Below are positions 5,134-7,795 of a stretch of 7,795 nucleotides of DNA, one piece after another. Both the position numbers and the translations under genes were made by a program. The notes under the pieces were generated by a model. The model ran no database searches and was not told the origin of the DNA. It saw only the letters and a program-made list of their open reading frames with translations. This DNA comes from Phytoactinopolyspora endophytica. GTDB taxonomy: Bacteria > Actinomycetota > Actinomycetes > Jiangellales > Jiangellaceae. The DNA is taken from NCBI RefSeq assembly GCF_004138495.1, contig NZ_ML142883.1:19771-27565 (forward strand), in the 5' to 3' direction. How positions within the stretch are numbered: the stretch's first letter is position 1; each line of letters begins with the position of its first letter.

Positions 5134-7326
5134 GTGTCTACACGATCAACCCGTCAACCCGTGACCGTCCGGGTCGCGCGATGGAGCGCGACCCATCCAT
5201 GGCGAGCCATCGTCGGATGGTTCGTCTTCCTCGCGCTGTGCGTCGGCGCCATGAGTTTCGTCGGTATCAAGCAGGCGAGTGACGTGGAGCTCGGCGTCGG
5301 CGAGGCCGGCCGCGCCGGTGAGATCGTGGCCGACGCCGGTCTGGAGCAGCCCGAGACGGAGAACGTCCTCATCACAGCGGAGTCCGGAGCACTGGATGTC
5401 GACGCGGCGAATGCGGCCGCCGCGGCCGCCACAGAGCGCATGTCCGCGCTGCCGGAGGTAGCGGGGGTCGGGGAGCCTGTGCCCTCGGCCGACGGCGACG
5501 CCCTGCTTGTTCCCGTCACGATGAGCGGCGATCCCGAGACCGCCGACGAACGTGTGCAGGCGTTGCTCGACGTCACGGCCGACGTGAACGACGATCACCC
5601 GGACGTGCTGGTCGAACAGGCCGGCGGTGCGTCCGTCATGGACGGCTTCTTCGAGATGCTGGAGGAGGACCTCGGCACTGTTGCCATGCTCAGCGTCCCA
5701 GTGACGCTGGCGGTCCTGCTGCTGGCGTTCGGCGCGTTGCTGGCCGCGGGGGTTCCCGTCCTGCTGGGCATCTCGGCCGTCGGTTCGGCGATCGGTCTCT
5801 ACGCGCTGGCCTCGCACGCTGTCCCTGACGGAGGCACCGTCACACATCTGGTGCTGTTGATCGGTCTGGCCGTCGGCGTCGACTACTCGCTGTTCTACCT
5901 GCGTCGCGAACGTGAGGAGCGGGCGAAGGGACGCGGCACGATCGAGGCGGTCGAGATCGCGGCCGCGACGTCCGGCCACTCAGTGGTGGTGTCCGGTGTC
6001 GCCGTCGCCGTCTCGATGGCGGGCCTGTACCTGGCCGGGGACATGAACTTCGCCTCCATGGCGACCGGGGCGATCCTGGTCGTGGCCATCGCGGTCGCCG
6101 GATCGTTGACGGTCCTGCCCGCCATGCTCGCCAAGCTGGGTCGCTTCGTCGACCGGCCGAGGATTCCCCTGGTGTGGAGGTTGACTGCCCAGTCTCGTCC
6201 CGCGTGGTTCTGGCCGACCGTGCTCCGCCCGGCGCTGCGGCATCCGGGGACCACCCTGGTGGCATCGGTGGCCGGACTCACCGCCGTCGCGATTCCCGCG
6301 TTGGGGATGAACTTGAGCAATCCCGATGAGGAGAACTTTCCGCGCAGCCTGCCGGTGATGCAGTCCTACGACCGGCTGGTCGAGGCGTTCCCGAGCACCG
6401 GCGCGACGCATGTGGTGGCGGCCGAAGCGCCGGCGGGGGAGATCGACGCGGTGCGCTCGGCGATGGACGAGCTGGCGACGCTGGTCGAGCAGGATGAACA
6501 CTTCGCCCACGACCAGGCTCCGGAGATCGACGTCGCCGACGACGGATCGGCGGCCATGCTGACCGTAGGCGTGCCGTTCTCCGCCGACTCTGATGAGGCG
6601 GAGCGGTCATTGGAGATCCTCCGCGAACAGATGATCCCGCAGGCGTTCGATGGCCTGGATGCCGAACATGCCGTGGGCGGCGAGGTCGCGGGCAACTTCG
6701 ACTACACGGACAACCTGTCGTCCAAGCTGCCGTGGATCATCGCCTTCGTCCTCGGGCTCGCGTTCGTGATGATGACGGTGACGTTCCGCTCTGTGGTGGT
6801 CGGCTTGACCACTGTGGCCGTGAACCTGCTGTCGACGGCGGCCGCGTTCGGTGTGCTGGCGTTGGTCTTCCAGAACACGTGGGCCGAAGGCCTGCTCGAC
6901 TTCACCTCGACCGGATCGGTGGTCGTATGGATCCCGCTCTTCCTGTTCGTGATCCTTTTCGGGCTGTCGATGGACTACCACGTCTTTGTGGTCAGCCGGA
7001 TACGTGAGGCCGTCCGGAGCGGGCTGTCCACGCCCGACGCGGTGCGGGAGGGGATCACCAAGTCCGCCGGCGTGGTCACCAGCGCTGCACTGGTGATGGT
7101 GGCGATCTTCGCGCTGTTCGGAGCGATGCGGGTGGTCGAGATGAAGCAGATGGGCGTCGGGCTGGCGGTGGCCGTGCTGATCGACGCGGTGTTCATCCGG
7201 GCCATCGTGCTGCCGTCGCTGATGGTGCTGCTCGGGCGGGCGAATTGGTGGGCGCCGCGGTTCCTGCGCCGTCGGTCCGATGACGTGCCTCAGGAACCGC
7301 GGCGGGTCCTCGAGCACGTCTCCTAG
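5134..7326 (+). CDS. MMPL family RND transporter
   Basis: Proton-driven inner-membrane exporter of the RND superfamily, 730 residues with two MMPL halves. Members of this family in actinobacteria move lipids, glycolipids or hydrophobic small molecules; the substrate here is unknown. Twelve transmembrane helices can be drawn (about 26-44, 183-205, 207-226, 236-256, 282-300, 311-331, 374-394, 533-550, 554-577, 597-617, 647-664, 675-699). Periplasmic domains follow helix 1 (about 45-182) and helix 7 (about 395-532). The motifs GLAVGVDYSLF (Asp250, Tyr251) in helix 4 and GLSMDYHVF (Asp614, Tyr615) in helix 10 match the paired Asp-Tyr proton relay known from MmpL3. The protein ends with a short basic tail and no long cytoplasmic extension, so it is of the compact type. 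It is a single-gene unit with a strong ribosome binding site and a strong terminator 7 bases after the stop. It is divergent from the ECF sigma operon; control by that sigma factor is plausible but inferred only from position. Confidence 0.94.
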   Translation: MSTRSTRQPVTVRVARWSATHPWRAIVGWFVFLALCVGAMSFVGIKQASDVELGVGEAGRAGEIVADAGLEQPETENVLITAESGALDVDAANAAAAAATERMSALPEVAGVGEPVPSADGDALLVPVTMSGDPETADERVQALLDVTADVNDDHPDVLVEQAGGASVMDGFFEMLEEDLGTVAMLSVPVTLAVLLLAFGALLAAGVPVLLGISAVGSAIGLYALASHAVPDGGTVTHLVLLIGLAVGVDYSLFYLRREREERAKGRGTIEAVEIAAATSGHSVVVSGVAVAVSMAGLYLAGDMNFASMATGAILVVAIAVAGSLTVLPAMLAKLGRFVDRPRIPLVWRLTAQSRPAWFWPTVLRPALRHPGTTLVASVAGLTAVAIPALGMNLSNPDEENFPRSLPVMQSYDRLVEAFPSTGATHVVAAEAPAGEIDAVRSAMDELATLVEQDEHFAHDQAPEIDVADDGSAAMLTVGVPFSADSDEAERSLEILREQMIPQAFDGLDAEHAVGGEVAGNFDYTDNLSSKLPWIIAFVLGLAFVMMTVTFRSVVVGLTTVAVNLLSTAAAFGVLALVFQNTWAEGLLDFTSTGSVVVWIPLFLFVILFGLSMDYHVFVVSRIREAVRSGLSTPDAVREGITKSAGVVTSAALVMVAIFALFGAMRVVEMKQMGVGLAVAVLIDAVFIRAIVLPSLMVLLGRANWWAPRFLRRRSDDVPQEPRRVLEHVS

Positions 7327-7333
7327 CACTATC

Positions 7334-7379
7334 GAGGATGAGCCGTTGGCCACCACCCAGTGGCCAACGGCTCATCCTC
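7334..7379. terminator. Hairpin terminator, perfect 20-bp stem
   Basis: Arms 7334-7353 and 7360-7379 are exact reverse complements (GAGGATGAGCCGTTGGCCAC) around the six-base loop CACCCA. It begins seven bases after the MMPL stop and ends ten bases before the stop codon of the antitoxin remnant on the other strand, so it may have served both convergent genes. There is no T-tract. Confidence 0.9.
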
Positions 7380-7389
7380 ATGCCGGCGC

Positions 7390-7488
7390 TCAGCGGAGTA
7401 TCACCGTGCGGCCTGGGAAGTTCGCCACCAGGCGCATCGTTCCACCGAGAGCTTCGATGTATCGGCTGATCGTCCGGATCTCAGCGGC
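7390..7488 (-). pseudogene. C-terminal remnant of an XRE-type antitoxin
   Basis: On the minus strand an open frame of 32 codons ends at 7390-7392. It encodes AEIRTISRYIEALGGTM followed by RLVANFPGRTVILR and a stop. The pattern TxxRYIEALGGxxRLVAxF...V.L is the usual C-terminal end of small helix-turn-helix (XRE) antitoxins of HigBA/RelBE-like toxin-antitoxin pairs, where it follows the DNA-binding domain. Here the frame is cut by a TGA at 7489-7491, and no helix-turn-helix or partner toxin can be recognised in any frame upstream (7489-7687). I therefore read it as a decayed fragment. The assignment rests on a short stretch and on recalled family pattern. Confidence 0.5.
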
Positions 7489-7687
7489 TCAAGCCGGCGG
7501 ATTCGCTCTCACAGACACATCTCTTGGCGCTGGAAGGTTCTCCCCGTCAGCGGTGGAGCGTTCTGCACGCTATGGCGCGGAAGGGATTCCACTGCTGAAC
7601 GGAGAATCCTCCCCTGTTCGACGGTGCGCCGCCTCATGGCCATGCAGCCGGAGCGGTCCGGAACGGATCTCGCTCATAGCAAAGCAG

Positions 7688-7717
7688 TTGACCCCAATAC
7701 GAAGATCAACATATACT
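7688..7717 (+). promoter_or_regulatory. Leaderless sigma-A type promoter, TTGACC-N18-TATACT
   Basis: TTGACC (7688-7693) and TATACT (7712-7717) are near-consensus -35 and -10 hexamers separated by 18 bases. The ATG at 7725 begins exactly where transcription should start, seven bases after the -10, and no ribosome binding site precedes it. Together this marks a leaderless transcript. The surrounding AT-rich patch stands out from the GC-rich background. Confidence 0.75.
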
Positions 7718-7732
7718 CGAACACATGAACGG
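7717..7732. promoter_or_regulatory. LexA (SOS) box-like site over -10 and start codon
   Basis: TCGAAC-ACAT-GAACGG compares with the actinobacterial LexA box TCGAAC-N4-GTTCGA: the left half is exact and the right half matches at three of six positions. It begins on the last base of the -10 and covers the ATG, the place where a repressor would block a leaderless start. The right half is poor, so binding is uncertain. Established knowledge: several 13E12-family genes of Mycobacterium tuberculosis are LexA-regulated, which is why this match to the following gene is worth noting. Confidence 0.4.
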
Positions 7733-7795
7733 TTCCGGTGTGGTTGAGCAGCTGGCTGGTGTGATTGACCAGCTGGCCGACCTGCCTGCCGCGGA
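7725..7795 (+). CDS. Start of a probable DUF222/HNH (13E12-type) protein, cut by window edge
   Basis: Only 23 codons are visible, starting at the ATG of the leaderless promoter and running off the right edge. The peptide contains VEQLAGVIDQLADLP, an amphipathic Leu/Ala helix of the kind that opens the DUF222 domain of actinobacterial HNH endonuclease (13E12 repeat family) proteins. No catalytic residue is within view. The leaderless start and the LexA-box-like site over it agree with this family, which is often SOS-controlled in mycobacteria. These genes are often multi-copy and found in variable regions, which would suit the neighbouring antitoxin remnant. The gene call is fairly safe from the promoter; the family call is tentative. 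Confidence 0.5.
   Translation, partial: MNGSGVVEQLAGVIDQLADLPAA

Larger units (their letters stand above)
7327..7724. other. Gene-poor stretch between the MMPL gene and the last gene
   Basis: About 400 bases hold the MMPL terminator, the antitoxin remnant and the promoter of the next gene. Between about 7489 and 7687 I see no feature. Two minus-strand frames there (7509-7643, 44 residues, starting MAMRRRTVEQ; 7570-7677, 35 residues, starting MSEIRSGPLR) have no recognisable content and may be decayed coding sequence from the same lost toxin-antitoxin locus. Confidence 0.5.

Noticed and set aside
7704..7719. Second possible LexA box at TCAAC-ATAT-ACTCG
   Set aside because: Only about six of ten core positions match, and it is explained better as the -10 region; the overlapping site at 7717-7732 is the stronger match.
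7280..7747. Long plus-strand open frame of 155 codons through the MMPL 3' end, terminator and spacer
   Set aside because: It crosses the MMPL gene and a perfect terminator hairpin, has no ribosome binding site and no recognisable domain.
1..7795. CRISPR array, insertion sequence, rRNA, tRNA or riboswitch
   Set aside because: No regularly spaced direct repeats, transposase motifs, terminal inverted repeats or structured RNA signatures were seen on either strand.

Overview
This window is GC-rich DNA that reads as an actinobacterial chromosome. The grounds are the strong G/C third-position bias, GTG starts on three of the genes, an HPK7/HisKA_3 sensor kinase, a SigE-type ECF sigma factor of the actinomycete family, an MMPL transporter, and long GC-rich hairpin terminators without T-tracts. 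A sporeless or filamentous soil actinomycete (for example a Jiangella-like lineage) would fit, but genus level is only a guess.

Layout. (1) Bases 1-1058, minus strand: the N-terminal 352 residues of a membrane sensor histidine kinase; its end, and probably its response regulator, lie off the left edge. (2) Bases 1225-2702, plus strand, divergent from the kinase: an ABC exporter made of an ATPase and an ABC-2 type permease joined by an ATGA overlap, closed by a perfect 19-bp hairpin that also serves the convergent operon. (3) Bases 2807-4863, minus strand: an ECF sigma factor followed, again with an ATGA overlap, by a 514-residue single-pass membrane protein that is probably its anti-sigma or sensor partner but has no zinc motif. 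(4) Bases 5134-7326, plus strand, divergent from the sigma gene: a 12-helix MMPL/RND transporter with both Asp-Tyr proton-relay pairs, closed by a perfect 20-bp hairpin. The 270-bp divergent gap holds a 10-bp imperfect inverted repeat. (5) Bases 7327-7795: a decayed segment carrying the C-terminal remnant of an XRE-type antitoxin on the minus strand, then a well-formed leaderless promoter with a LexA-box-like site, and the first 23 codons of what is probably a DUF222/HNH (13E12-type) gene.

Working together: the kinase and ABC pair look like a cell-envelope or drug-stress detection and export module. The sigma/membrane-protein pair looks like a second envelope-signalling module, with the MMPL exporter a possible target because of its divergent position. 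All of the complete genes belong to known families. The least ordinary parts are the zinc-less, cysteine-containing partner of the sigma factor, the dyad between sigma gene and MMPL gene, and the SOS-like leaderless promoter at the right edge. I do not see a clearly new system here.
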